Positions 45,601-58,960 of a stretch of 64,000 bases of DNA are shown one piece after another; within the stretch, counting starts at the first letter, position 1, and every line of letters starts with the position of its first letter. The notes below the pieces were generated by a model. That model made no database searches. It was not told where the DNA came from and saw nothing but the letters and a program-made list of their open reading frames with translations. The stretch lies in NCBI RefSeq assembly GCF_002443255.2, contig NW_019211456.1, positions 56,928,982-56,992,981 of the forward strand, written 5' to 3'. Source of the DNA: Varroa destructor. Its lineage: Eukaryota; Arthropoda; Arachnida; Mesostigmata; Varroidae. The position numbers and the translations under genes were made by a program.

Positions 45601-48600
45601 AATTTTCAAACTTTAGATCTGTCTATAGAAGAGATACGTATGTCGGATATCGAACACTTGCCCAACAGGCACCAATAACCATGAGATAAAATCGAAGTAG
45701 TTCATCTGATTTCCGATCAATCAGAACACGCACTATTATTTTTACTTCAATAGCATCAGTCTAAATATGGTAGGCCCTCTCTACATCGGAATTCTTTACA
45801 GCTTTATCTAACATTTTGAAATAACAGTCTGAAATCAGTTTGGACCAGACTTTTTACATAACGCCGCATTACAAACTTGTAGCATCTCAGTTGTTACGGG
45901 TTCAATATAGGTGTCGGAAAAAAATATGGCAACTTTTTTTGGCGTCAAAACCTTAACGATTGACACTCCACATTTATTGAAATGAGAGGTTAATCTTCTG
46001 GTTATCGAATCCCACTTTAATTAAAAAGAGGAGGGCTGGAGATGAAAGGCAGAGAGGTGTTACCTATCTTGATAACCTCTAAAACTGAGTAAACATACTA
46101 AATATATTGTCTACCTAACCTTATTTTCCGACTATATATTAGTGAGTAATATAGTTTAGGGGATAGGGGTTGCAAGGCAAAAACTAAATCTAGGGTCCTT
46201 GACAACTTTTGAACACTATAGAAGACTAACAGATATTTCATAACATACGCGGGCTCCCTAACTCACGTTTATGTATACTTATCCAAGATTCTGTTTTCGC
46301 GCTAAACAACTTAAAGTTTTGTGCTTTATGAATCACCTTTATTTTTACGGCTTTATATTCTTGAATATAGAGATTAAAAAATCAAAAGTTGGCTAGTTAT
46401 AGTGCTCTCTATGCATAACAACTTTACTACCTTGTAGACTTAGATTACAGTAAGGGCTAAAACTGGGCTTTTAGAAGAAGAGTATATAAGTTTCAACTAC
46501 TTTAAACGCCATCTACGAGAGATGTCCAACAGTGTGCAAGTTTCTATTATTACTATCATCACTACTGCCGACAATAGTACTAACGGAAAACCGATAGCAC
46601 CAAGACTTAAATCGTTCTCATCAGTTTAGCTTTTACGTAAAGTCTAAGAAATTTTCAATAGATGCCGAATTTTCACGGCAAACCTTTTTAGGCTATAATG
46701 GCTCTAAGGATAAAAAGTTCCTTTAGCGGTGTTCTCTGTTTCACTAATTCAACTTCGCTTTTCCGTAGTGCTTGAAAAAATGATGATTCTCTTTGCTTTA
46801 GCCGTACATTTTATTGATCTCAGGTTGCATATTAGCCTGCGCGGTAAATTTGTCTTTCTTCAGATTTATTTCCTAATTTTACTTTTAGTAGGATGAAGAG
46901 TTAATGGAAAAAAACTAGCCTTATTCGCCCGTTTCTATGGAGGTTCTGTTTTCCGTGTTTTACTTAGGCAGTTAGGCATTATTTCAAAAACTCATAGAGG
47001 ATCTACTGTTGTTACTGTTAGGATGTCTATCCCTCTAATTTATTCGAGAACATAATTAACCCCGAAGTCGATAGCAGACTAACATCTGAGTTGGATAATT
47101 AGGTATTGTTAGAGGCGTTTTTGTTAAAATACATAACGTTTGTTCACATTTAATGATACGTTCAACCACAAATTGATATTAGAATGATAATCATTCATTC
47201 ATTTATCATTTAAGTTGTTACATTCATAGACTTGCAAGTTTTCATCTATGAGAGAATCACTATATTTTTAATAAATTACCATACCTCAAGAATCGAGCAA
47301 TTAAGTATGGTGGGGTCGTAGCCAAACGTGCCCCATCGGCCGAACCAAGTGGGGACAAGAACTACAATTGGGAAGATCCATGTAAAACCTGAAATTTGAT
47401 TGATGCATAGAATAAACAGGTTACATTAATTTAAACACAACGACAGTAAAGTAATAGGTAAGCCATATATTTTCTCAATACTTGTAATCGTAGAATCGTA
47501 ATTAAAAAAAAAATTTTAATTTATTATATTTATATGAAATTATTTTCATATGTTTATAAATTTATCTGAAAACACAGTTCGTCTTCAAGATCTAATACTA
47601 CTAAGTCGATGTAATATTAAAAAGGTGTGCCAGGAAGGAAGACTAAAACACAGGAAAGAGAACATAAGTATATATTCTCAATAAGTATTCGCTTTCGAGC
47701 GTTTATTACAGCCTCTGTTATTACTTCTGGGTAGTTAGGTCAAAAAGCAGATTAATTTTAACCTATTTTCGTATAAGCTATAATCATGGAGTCCTTTGCT
47801 CAAACTGACAAAGGGGTAAATCATTTCAATGAAAGTACCCGTTACTAATTCTAAACTGTACTTTTGAAGAGAGACGCTCCTTGATGCATCCCTCATCTGC
47901 TTCTGCCGTTGTTGCTGTTGTTGCTGCTGCTCCTAGTACGCTCCTTGGATGCAGCGTCTGGCCCGCCATTCCGCACGAGCACATTATGCTCGAGTATTTC
48001 TCATAGCAGGCGATTTGACCCTTGACTTAAACAGCTGCATAGATGAGTTAAGTTTTAGGATGAAGCTACCTCGCAGGAAGGGGTGAATAAACGTCTCTAC
48101 TGCACCTATGCATGGGACGAACCATCTAAATACAACTAGACACGTTCAAAGAAAGAACTATTGCCGCTCGCGCCTTTATTGCTGCTAGCAGTGGTGTTGC
48201 TGCTGTTAATATGATAACCGAAGCGGCTGGTCGTAGCGTGTCTTCACACGGGTGGGCGAGTCCTTTCTTTGGACCTTCATGCGGAACAGCAGTATAGGCT
48301 TTTGTGCGTCTGGAGGCGTGATCTGAATTCCAGCAGGAGACGCCAGCAAAGACCTTCATTACATTCGGGAATGGAACGGGCGTAAAAGGGCGAAGAAGGA
48401 GAGGGGAAGCATGCAAGGAAATAACGCAGACAAACACGCATCGTCGTTGGCTTATGCATTGTAGTTATGTTGGCGGGTTTGAGAAGCATAGGGAAGGTTA
48501 AGAAGGGATTGGGTTAGGACTGGTCGGACGCCCCGTACAAATCGCTGGGTTGCGGGAAAGAAAGTGCGATGGTATTTGCGTCGAGATCAGAGCATGTCAC

Positions 48601-50565
48601 CTTACTACTATCTTGACAACAGCACTGTGCCACGCCATAGGCACGTGATGCGGCCATTACGCCCGTCCAGCAACCAAGCTAAAATGCACCACGAGGTTGT
48701 GAAAGGTGTTGCAGGTGAGGAGGAGAGAATTTGATCGCTGAGACAACACATGAGTAACGCGAGATCTGGCTAAGGTTGTGTCTGATAGAACCTGTTTCTC
48801 ATCCATTTTTATTGTTTGTTGTTTCCTGCGCGGATCTTCCCCAAGGAAATAGAAACGAGCCTCTAGATGCAATAACACGGTCTTCGGTAAAAGCTCTCTC
48901 TCATGGTTTTTCTACTTGTTAAAGGCGCGGCGATGTTCAACAAGAGAAACGAATGTATTTTTCAGGGACTAAAAAGCCGTTTCACTCCAGCAGGCAATAT
49001 GCCCACGGATGCATTAGCTAGTGCCACTACAGTAATTAATAACAGTTTTTAAAATAAGATACTTCACTGTTAACTCAATCTGTCTAAAAATATCTAACAT
49101 TGACAAAGATTGAACGTTAAGAATCCTATAATAAAGAAAAACCTAGTAAGATAATGCCTCCTTAATAGCGTTAGTAATAGTTTCAAGATAATACAATGCG
49201 TAGGTATGTTAGGGAGTAATGCCCAATATGCCCTACAGAATGCCGAATCGGTATTCCACGAAGCATATTGTACTACATATATTAATAGTCATCGTTCATA
49301 GTGAAGTATTTTTCTGTATGTATATTTTCTTGTATTGGAGTACTTTTGATGGCGTAAATCTATTTTTTGACCTAATTGAGGGAACGGGACCATCTACAGA
49401 AAAAATGGCCCCATTCTACATTGTATCTTTTCGTATGTAAACCTATATGCACACACATTGAGAAGATGGTTAAGATAAGAAAAAGGGCGCTTGTGTAAAA
49501 TACGCAAGCAGTTCGGACCCCGCTACAAATCCACAAAGGCGTCAAGAGTGTGCTACAAACAAGGCTCCTGTTGTGTGGCAGCTTTAAACACCGACCCAAA
49601 AAATTTACACGGAAACATGTTGCGCATAGCTTAAAAGTGTCTACGGATCCTATACGAGTCTATAATTAAGGCTTGTATGTTTAAGCAGGAAGAAAAGCTC
49701 GTTATCTCAGGCCTTTTAGATAAAAAATTATCCGCGCTCATCGTTACATTTTGCGATTCCTCTCGAAATGCTCTAGATGCTTTCACTCGAAAATGACCCG
49801 CTTCATAGAAAATTATGTTCTAGATACTGTACTCTACTGCAACTTTAAAGAATAAGGGGAATATTTTGATGGGCATTCATCACAAGATAGTGACAGGGCG
49901 TTAAAAAATTTTTGTAAGCATCTAACGAGCTCCAGGTTAAATCTCATGGCGTGATTAACAGAAGGCACCAAGAGTTGATGTTTGAAAGAAAGTATCAATA
50001 AACAGAACTCACCAATCATGAGGTAGATGGCTTGTTGGCGGTATATTCGATCGTACAATCGCCGATGTCCAATTAAAATATATCTGCAACGCAAAAGCTT
50101 AACGTTTTCATGCGAGACAATGATGTTCTTGTAGTATTATCAGTAATACGGTGTATGTTAATACAGAACTACTAAGTACCTGAAATATACACGATAGTAC
50201 GACTAAATGATTTCGGAAAAGTTATATCATTGTATCAGATTCGGTACTTATTGTAGAGGCTTGTGTAGAATGAGTGACTTGCTTAGGTGAGCGGCAAACC
50301 AATTACTTAACGGTTACCACAATGTTATGACCGAACTCATTAAGAATTTTACTATTTACCGATTAATGGTAATGGCTGTGATGGACAGAAGAGACAGGCC
50401 GACATTCATATACCGGAAAAATGGAAACAGCCGACAAAGGAAATCGCCATGTATCCATTCACGATGAAAGAAGCGTGATGCAGCGAAGGGCATGTTCACC
50501 GCAGAGAACATGAGATCAGCAAGCGACAATGACACGATAAATAAGTTCGATGCATTTTTCCGCAG
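42453..50565 (-). CDS. Tre1/Moody-like class A G protein-coupled receptor, 5' part not found
   Basis: Fly Tre1 and Moody guide cell migration and barrier formation at the plasma membrane. Core exons: 50565-50360 (TM2 LFIVSLSLADLMFSAVNMPF and TM3), 50083-50013, 47388-47285 (TM4 TWIFPIVVLVPTW, then WGTFGYDPTILNCSILE), 44822-44565 (NGRSPKYFLFV, TM5, long basic loop 3, TM6 FLVCYLPITVAK) and 44294-44163 (RYPGVHLLAYTLVYLSACLNPIIYG, TM7). Junction phases all agree. TM3 ends in NRY, as in Tre1, rather than DRY. Cys in DFLCRL and NCSIL can form the usual disulfide. A stop follows QQYRDVRSI at 44163, but two more exons (43717 to 43807 or 43853, and 42644-42453) probably form a longer tail by alternative or further splicing. 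TM1 and the start codon were not located right of 50565. The TM3-TM7 resemblance makes the subfamily call fairly firm. Confidence 0.8.
43371..43470. other. Assembly gap of exactly 100 N
   Basis: Exactly 100 N flanked by GAATAT on the left and TATATATATA on the right, again a TA repeat. It falls between the two putative tail exons of the GPCR, so missing coding sequence cannot be excluded. Confidence 0.97.
43717..43853 (-). CDS. Probable cytoplasmic-tail exon of the GPCR
   Basis: The donor AAA|GTGAGC at 43716 is phase 0 and matches the last exon. Two acceptors are possible: TTTATAG (start 43853) or ACATGTAG (start 43807). The longer version encodes SGCLHCGQCFVLTCRHERN, a four-Cys patch that could be palmitoylated next to TM7, followed by a charged DPEAEGQKQERRQPDEDR stretch. 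The upstream donor that joins it to the TM7 exon is unclear: GTGCGT (phase 0) does not match, and GTTCAA (phase 1) matches but is weak. Confidence 0.4.
45308..45347. repeat. 11-bp perfect inverted repeat in a GPCR intron
   Basis: TACATGTACAT and ATGTACATGTA flank an 18-bp TGTATGTATATA spacer. Such AT-rich palindromic stretches are commonly microsatellite-derived, but this could form a hairpin in either transcript direction. Confidence 0.8.
47880..48960. other. GC-richer island with CAG/CAA trinucleotides in a GPCR intron
   Basis: This patch between the GPCR exons at 47388 and 50013 is visibly richer in G and C than its surroundings. On the minus strand it has runs of CAGCAGCAACAACAGCAAC (opposite 47900-47935) and again near 48185-48205. 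Such sequence is typical of arthropod 5' UTRs, so an alternative minus-strand first exon or promoter is possible. Open frames of 70-103 codons here have no recognisable domain. Confidence 0.3.
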
Positions 50566-53500
50566 CTACGAAAAATAACAATAGTTACAACAATAACGAA
50601 TAAAAAGTTAGTCTAAGTTAAGCCGACCAAAAGCTGCAATGTCTGTTGTTTAGAAGGCAATCGAAACAACCGAAAATGCTTTACTTTAATTAACGCCTCT
50701 GTTTGAGGCATTGACTGAGGTATAAAATCGCACACTCCTTTTTTTTATTATTTAACATGTTTACGTATAATAGATTTTTTTTACAAGTGCGAATATCCGC
50801 CCATCTTGGGAGCAGCGATCACGAATATCCGTAGAAAGAGCGCTGACACGCATTGACGCACTTTTGTGTCGATTAATAAATACTAATTTAGTAGTAGTAG
50901 TGTTTGGCGAGACTTCAGAGCTGAAGGGAGTCTAAGGAACTCTAAGTCAAGCATTGGCCACGAATAGAGAATAAGAATTTGTAAGGAGGTATTTGTACTA
51001 TGCAAAGCCATTTAGCGAGAAGTATGAGATTTTTATTTTGCACTTAGTTAAAAATTCTAGTTCCTCTTTTTTTATTAGTAAACACATCTGCTATCCATAT
51101 ATGCACGGTCCTACTACCTGTAAACCTAAATCATTATCAATACCTTCAATTGCCGCCATTATCGCACTTTGTTTTTGAAAACTTTCATTTTATTCACTGT
51201 TTTACGGAATAAGGTTCTTTAAAAGCTTCACCTGACGCTTCCTATATGTACCAAGTCATGTGCAAGACCCATAAATGATCCATTGACAGACGGCATGATA
51301 ATGTGTATCAGCAGTAAATTTGGTGCTCCATAAATACAAAATCTGCAATGAATGACGTCTGATTCCCTGTGATATAGACATAGATTCTACTCGTGGTAAA
51401 TTTTCTCATATGAGCGGAACGGACACAGCCCATTGTTTTCGTCTAACATTACAAGACGTCATTTTTACACATACTTTTTGAACATAGTGTTTAGCATCCA
51501 ATTGCAGGAAGATTCTGTATTCCGACGTATATATATTTCTATAACCCGCAAATAAGGTAATCTCAGTCATCAACCAGCCTCGGGACAAAGTCTCGTATGT
51601 TCGTCATAGTAAAATTCCAATAAATATGTTTTCGAAACGCTGCCTTATATTTCAGAAGTGTTGCTGTGGCATTTTCCGCAGGACTGCGGTATCCAGTTTT
51701 TGTGGTCCTATTCTGCCTCATTCTGCACAAGTTCGTACCAAGGAAGGCCCAGATAGGTGAACTTAGAGTATACACCTAATGTATATATAGACCACGTGGC
51801 GTGCCTAAATCGACAATTTTCCTTTCTTATCTTTCGCTTCTAAAACTGTATCTAGCAAAAACAGATATTTCAATGAAATGTGCTCTTTGCATATACTCAT
51901 ATAGGATCGTTTCTTTTCACCTTCAGATGGCAGCTTCAATGATAGAGAGTGTTTGTCCTGCTCCTTACAGGCATAGCGGGGTGATTCGACAACTTTTTCT
52001 ATTTCAGTCGAAAGCAGACCAATTATTTTTTATTGTCCGACATATCTATTTTTGGAGCTAAAAGTTAAAGGAAAAAATTAAAGTTTTTTTCACAAGCGTT
52101 GAACTATCAGTTTCCTAAAGAGTGGAAAAAAACCTTTCCCAGAAAAAAAATAAAGAAAATTCGATGAAATTGCGATGGGACGATTAAGACTCAGACTGCA
52201 AGACCAAAAACGGCTGGTTGTGCCCAACCAAGCATCTGGCGCTATTGAGATGCTGTTCTAATGTTGAAGAACTAAAGTTATTTTAAGAGACAATTCCGTT
52301 TCTTACAATCTTTAGCGAAGGACTAATGTGAAACTATTAAACAGACGCATGAATAAAGACAACATAAAAACAATTAGCCCCACTGCTCGTTAAACGTAAC
52401 TCTAGAACATTTTTCCAGATTTAATAGATAAACACCTAGAACGCATTTATATGAACTAAAAGAAGCCCACATAGCGTAAAACCAAGAACAAATTGCCGAT
52501 CTAAAACGTGTGCGTAGACCATACAGTCCTGAATTAAGTATTCTTCTCGAATTAGAAGTTTGGAAGTGTACCTACAGGCGAACGACAAATCATACTACTT
52601 TCCTTAACCTTTAGGATAAGAAATTAAAGCAAATTCACTCACTTTATACCAGAAATTTAGTAAAAACAAATGATGCACAATAAACAATAGAACAGATATT
52701 GCGTTTACAATATAACCAGAGAGTGATAAAAATTATTTTTTAGCGGACTTTCTGCGTGGTGACATCAAGCGGTTACATTACTGCCATCCAGATCAAAACT
52801 GGATTTCTTATAGTAAGAATTATTTTTTATGTTAGTAAATCAATTGTCGAAACCGATATTTCGTCATCGCCCGCTTTTTCGGCGCTCGAGTTAACAACTA
52901 CCTTAGCAATTTCAACACAGGACTTGTCATTTAATTATACAATGCCCTAGCTTGCAATTTGTCTTGGTCCAAGCGTACTATTACAAATTGTGCGGGCAAT
53001 TGCCTTGTGTAATTAATTAAGGCTTATGCTCAATGATTAGTTAACAGAAAAAAGCGATACAACTGATGCGATGATACTATTTTTTCCATCGCACTGTTCT
53101 GCTATTGTAGATTATAATTCTTGTTAAACAAAAACTCTAATAGAAACGTCCAGATTTCAACGAGCGGTTCCAAACCCTTATATTCAGTTTGAGCCATTCT
53201 CATAGAACCTGCTACGTATAATACGTACCAGAAGATACCTCAACTGATAGTACACCCAGGTGCGAACTCCTGTCGTATTTGGGGTGGAATTATTAGGGCG
53301 TCAACTGAAAAAGCTGATTTGATAAATTATTTTTTATTCATTCGTTCATGGAAATGATTAGCATTTTCACAGGAACTCCTAATCCACTAAGCCTTGGTAT
53401 TCGGCAACAAATCAACGCTTTTATATTTGAAGTTTAAATATATTAAATCTATATACGGTCGGCTTATGTTTTCTGCTAGAGCTTAATTAGATTCTGCCAG

Positions 53501-55389
53501 TGTTAATTACCTTGTCATTTTACAACTCGTTTCTATTGTCATGATAAAACCACTATTATTTCAACGTGCAAAGTTGTACAGTTTTCTGAATCTACTAAAA
53601 ACAGAAGAAAAAGTAATTTTCATGGAATGAATGCTTTGAAAATGAATAAGTATTCATTTTAAAGTCGAACCTATTTACAAAACAAACCTAGTGCATCCCA
53701 TAGTACAACCTCGTAGCCGACGGCCAAGGATCAACAACGCTGGACGCCTGGCACTATATTTTAGGTTCCGGCTTTTTTCCTTGCTCATTTTTTAGCATCT
53801 TAGATTAGTTTGGATGTCCCTTCTACTCCTATGTGTTAGTGGACTTATTTAGGTTTTCTCCAATAGACCAATATGATATCTCGACCTGGAGAAAGTTCAA
53901 TGTCTGCGTTCGACGTCACGTTGCCTCGAGAACGACTGATAACAACTGAAAGTAGCCTTCAATCGTTCTCGAGGCAAAGCCGCAGTCGCTCTAAATTTAT
54001 AGCAATTCAATTTAGTCAGAATTCCTCACTAGCGATTTAGATGTCACCGTAGCCCGGCCTGCACGCTGAGCGTACAAGTATGTATTTCGACTTAATCGAA
54101 GATGCTGCCGTAATTTAAACTATGGGCCCTTATCTCAATTCATGAAGTGGGCAATAAATAACAAATATCCCTCTTTTCACTGGTAACGTGCACAAAGGTG
54201 GGCGCTTCAACTATCAAAGGTAATACTTACCAATTAAGGGCAAACTATGTATATATCCGCAACCTTGTTCTATGATAGGCAGTAAACGGTAAAAACTCGC
54301 CCACATTTTTTTAGAATATGGATAAGACATGGCATTTGCCTTAAACATGGATGTTGTTTTTGTAAGCATTGTTAAGGAAGGATACGTTAAGCTTCCACGC
54401 CAGTGATTTTTATAGGCCGAATGGTAAAAGATCGGCTAGAAAAAAAACACGGTTTCCGTTTTACCATTATCTCTATTTTATTATTAGTCCTGAGCACAAT
54501 TAGGACAAAACGAAAAGAATAAAATTTTGAGGAAGCGGTATGGTGAGATATATGTAGTAATAATTGAGTATTTTGGGATATCATAATTCCGCGTTCCAAC
54601 AAAATTTTAGCTTTATAGAAACTGCGGAAGCAATGAAAGAAAACCGAAAAACGATACATTGGGCGTTTGGAAGGAGTGGACTTATCGAATTCTGCTAATT
54701 AAAAAGACGGATAACAAAATGCCATTGGTTGTGTCAATGGATTTTTTACAGCTAACAAATGAACGATTTGTTGAACTGGGGTACTAGCGAATACTCTTAA
54801 CGGCTGAAAAAAGAAATAGTTACGTTTATAATGAACAAGAGCAGATTAAAGGGGAACGAGTGTATGAAATGAAGATACCATATAGCGAAAACCCCTCATA
54901 GCAGAAAGAAAGGTGTACGCCTTCTGCGGCTCAGCTTTCTGGGCGGATTTTTCAATGAACATACTTCTCTGAAAATCTGCACAATAATACACAAGTATAA
55001 ATATACTTTTTTGAGATACGGATACATATAAATATAAGATTTGTATGCTTCTGTATAGAAAATGTAGGAAGAGTTTCTAGTATATATTAAACTGGAACTT
55101 GTCTCGTCGAAATAAAAAACACAACTCGCTCGAACTTTAACAACTTATTAATGTATTATGTATTGACCGTGACTCTCTAAACGCCCTCATCCATGCCAAC
55201 TCTTTGATATAATGCTTCCTGTTAGCAATTTTCTGGCTTGTTCTCGAAGATATAATCTACTTAAGTTTTGAGGGACTCTCTATATTCAAATGTACGGTTA
55301 CTTACTTAATTCGCCAGTAATTGGAGAAGGTGTAAAAAAGGTCTCAATGATAAAGTAATTGCAAAGAAAATTTTTCTCTGAAGTCCTTG
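50566..55389. other. No gene recognised; AT-rich DNA upstream of the visible GPCR exons
   Basis: The missing GPCR exon with TM1 should lie here or further right, but I could not find a hydrophobic exon with the G-N-x-L pattern. Frames at 52756-52950 (plus) and 53874-54040 (plus, Ser/Arg-rich) look somewhat protein-like but have no family. One strong hairpin is listed separately. Confidence 0.5.
53921..53977. repeat. 15-bp perfect inverted repeat with 27-bp loop
   Basis: TTGCCTCGAGAACGA (53921-53935) is matched exactly by TCGTTCTCGAGGCAA (53963-53977). The stem is GC-balanced in an AT-rich setting, so it is unlikely to be simple-repeat noise. It lies inside a 55-codon open frame on the plus strand. 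It could be a structured RNA, a terminal repeat pair of a tiny element, or a local inverted duplication. Confidence 0.85.
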
Positions 55390-55960
55390 CAGGGCGACCT
55401 TGGCACACCTTGTCATTTGTGGCCTGGCATTGTCCTTAGATCTTTTCTACTTCATTCAGTTGATGTAAGTGCGTTTTATGCATATCCTTATTGATCGGGC
55501 GTATCGTACTGTTTAAAACTTTTCCGGTCTAACTGGATGGAAATCATTTTCTTTTTGGCATGGAACTCTGGTTCTGGGCTTGGGCGCATACTCCGAAGAA
55601 TTTCATTGGCTTAGCCGGTTTATATTGACATGAAGACGCCGCTTTTCGTCACCGGTAACAATTCATTGTTTCTTTGGTACGTTCTTTTAACTTACGGGAC
55701 GCGTAAACTCCTAATTTTTTAATAATACCCATTAAACTAAGATATCTCACGGTAGTCATATAACTGCAGTTCATTCTTTCGCCTGATTTGCAAGCTGTGT
55801 TTCGTCCATTTCAGTTGGTCCTCATCGATTTTAGGCGGTCGACCGAGGCAGAACCTAGCCTCAGCAGGCCGTCCTGGAGTTTCGCAAACCAGCTTTCCTC
55901 TCGCAGTCCTCTCGCTTATAGTCTTCACTGTACATGATACAACCATCATGCTTTGTTACG
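55390..55960 (-). pseudogene. Decayed mariner transposase relic
   Basis: Minus-strand translation gives TISERTARG and CLGRPPKIDEDQLKW, the conserved helix-turn-helix linker of mariner transposases, at 55949-55800. Downstream pieces resemble the catalytic domain: ELLPVTKSGVFMS (family VTGDEKWV) near 55665-55628 and EFHAKKKMISIQLD (family LHPKKVMLSVWWD) near 55563-55528. Several stops, frame changes and a large loss between linker and catalytic part leave under half of an element. Terminal repeats were not recognised. Confidence 0.75.
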
Positions 55961-57739
55961 GCAGCTGTTTAACCTCGACAAAGCGAGGGAATAGCGAGAA
56001 AAGACACGTTTTTTCATCTAGAAGTTTCATCTTTGGAGCTTAAACTCAACCTGAAGTTCCATTCACTATACAATGAAACTTACTATAGGCCTGTGGAGCA
56101 GAGAGTACTCCTGAATGGTGCATAGCAATAAAAAAACAGATGAAGGTTAGCAGAAACGAGAACCATTAACAACACAACAAAATGACTTGTGTTCCAATCT
56201 GATTCATATATTGAAAATATGTATACATTGAAATGGAGACCCTACCTTGCTGACGTGTCAATTCGAAATACTTTGCGCTATTACCTATAGAAATGGGCCA
56301 ATATTTTAATCTTTGTTTACCTACCAAAATATGAGGGTAGATGACGATAACATTCAGTCAATTGCATTTTCCTCTTTATATTGAAACACCCATTGCATAC
56401 GTCCACTAAAAGGCACGATTGAAGAATTTGTACGTCGTGCTTCAGTTCGAGCAATAGTTTGTAAACCAAAAACGAATAATTCAAATACCCAAACTATCTA
56501 GCACGGGAAAGACGATAATTACAGACAAACACACATACGCATCGATCGGATCCGCTTTTGCGTGCATATTTGTTGTGCTGTTCCTATTTGCATGCATTTA
56601 ATCTGTGGCACAACCGTTAGAGGGGAACAGGGTCGTATACTGTTTGACCATTGAAATTTCACCTTTTGCCATTCGAAAGTTAGCAAAGCTCGTTCTGTAG
56701 CTGTTTGAAGTAACTTTGCGCTGATTACGTCCGAGCTAGCAGATTTGACATTCAAAACTTAAGTAGACCTTTATACAATAGATCTTGCTGATACAAAAAT
56801 AATGGGGTACCCTTGTTGAAGTTATTCTCGTTGTCAGCAGTAATAATATGTTATACAGTTTAAGGATTGATAAGACTGGATCTTGGCTGTCAGTGATTGA
56901 TCACTATTCATACAGTTTGTTCAAAAGCGCGATTCGCTAAGTAAGTGTCACATTTTTTATATTTACATTTATCATATGGTCTTACAGTTTTCTAATAGAG
57001 GCGCAGTTTATTTTTCTAATCGACGCTTCCTCTCCCGAAGTTTAGAGCTACGACGAACTGTTGCGAGTGGAAATGTGTTCGAAGCGGAAATTCGCTTTAT
57101 AAATAGACCTCCCCTTAACGGTTCTGTGTCACATTATTATTATTATTACCGCAAAGCAAAAATTGCACGATCAAGTTTGCTGTTGCCTTTCCGTGGTACG
57201 TTCAAGTCAAATAGAGGCTGTGTTTTCCCATCTTCGACGGCAAACAAAAGATAATGCGAACATCGATATAAAGGCAACAAGAACGAGGCCAGAGGATGTA
57301 TCATACATGTATGAGTCTGGACAAAATGGTAGTTCGATCACAACGAAGCAATGTATTTTTTCGTGGTACATCTGTCATTCAAAAATGTAACTCGGCTACT
57401 GCTTGGCTTGTGCCCGCCGTTGTTGAACTTTAGGTGCCCACTTCGTTAAAGTTTCAGGCATTTACCGATTATGTGAAAAAAAAAATATAATTTTAAAACG
57501 TAAGCTTTTTTTACCGTATAGTTTTACAGCCGTGTTCAAAATATCCGACACTCATATATATATATAACATAGAAAACTGCAAACCTTCCCGTGTTTCTTT
57601 CGTAGATTTTGTTTTTTATTTCCAATCGAAGTTTACACTATTATCGTTTGTGACCTTCTGCCACTTCAATAATAACTTGTTAATCTCACTACTCTAGAAT
57701 CCTGGGATTCGAAAGAAAGACAATTTCGATGTTATGTTG

Positions 57740-58960
57740 AGACTTGGATATTTTTCCTATTTAAAAGTCAAAATTTTTGAAAAATTGTAGCCTGTGCAAA
57801 TCATTCCTGTTGAGTATGGTGGGTGACAGAGAACCGTCAACTGTAATTCCTGCATTTTTTCGGTATGAGGTTGAACGTTGTCTTGCAATAGAAGCGATTA
57901 ATCGCTGTTCATAAATCTTGGCTGGTTGACGTACAGCTTTTTCATCATCTCTTCTAATTAGTGCATGGTAGCGCATTTTGCCGTCGGCATTGAACCAGGA
58001 CTCATGGAGCTGCAGTGGGTAGCACCAGCCATAAACCGTCAAGCAAACACCATAAATTTCTGCAGCCATACACCTGCTTAGAGGTGATGTCCAGGCGGCT
58101 CAGTTTCACTCCCCTTTGGTATGGCCATCTGCGATTATTACACAGGATCAATTTTTCATCACAAGTCACAACTCGATGCAAGAATGGGCCATTGTTCGAG
58201 CGTAGGAGCAAAAAGAAGTGTCTTTATATATCTCGTCTTTGATTTTTCTTGGCCTTATTATTATTATTATTATTAAATTCTTCTTCTTATAGAGTTTAGC
58301 CTTATTATTAGGCTGGCTAGTTAGTTCCCGAGCCTTCTTACTGATCAGAAAACACCAGAACTATTTTTGTGTCAATAGCTTACTTTGTTACGCATCGTTC
58401 GACATCGTTTACGGCTTTCCTCCGAACGTTTCTACTAACTGATGTGCGCCGTATTGCCAGAAAGTAGCGGGTTTTGTCCCAAAGGTTTTTAGCACGTATT
58501 GAGTTGTTGATTCACGCCGAAACTGAGACCACGTAATGCTCTATACGAGGCAAGACATTGAGGCGCAAGATTAAACTATAATTCTTTGTTGGATTCAGGG
58601 AGAGCGCATAAGATACTTATCCCAGAGTTCTGTGTAAGGCCAAGGGATTTAACATCGTCGACGATGGATTTGTTGCTACACCCTACATTTTCGGCTAAAG
58701 CTTGAGTTGTTTGTCGGCCGCCTTTTTTCAAAAGTGCCTTCATATGCCTGTCATCAAGCTCAGACGGTCAGCCAAAGCATTAGTGTTTTCTAGGTCCTGG
58801 ATACCGCTATCAGCCGCTCTTTAGCAGTTCTTTCGATGATAGCGCTATCTTCGTACACAAGGCGAACGTCTCGAGCTGTTCTGGCAGCCTTTTAGCCTTT
58901 ACAAAACTTTTTTTTTTTTACTTCGGGCATCCATATTTGAAAAGCTCTTTTAAGTTGAAA
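57740..58960 (-). pseudogene. Decayed mariner transposase relic, near full length
   Basis: Segments in order on the minus strand: ARTARDVRLVYEDSAIIERT (about 58890-58830), SELDDRHMKALLKKG and RQTTQALAENVG with SNKSIVDDVKSLGLT (about 58770-58630), then PFLHRVVTCDEKLILCNNRR (58190-58130) with the first catalytic Asp. WCLLDG and a stretch with HALIRRDDEKAVRQ follow (to 57761). The order and spacing match mariner. At least three frame changes and several stops interrupt it. It carries an ATT repeat near 58258 and about 300 bp of poorly matching sequence between the helix-turn-helix and catalytic parts. The third catalytic Asp block is not visible. Confidence 0.8.

Noticed and set aside
56976..57390. 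92- and 75-codon plus-strand frames
   Set aside because: No family resemblance, and a poly-Tyr stretch arises from a TTA/TAT microsatellite.
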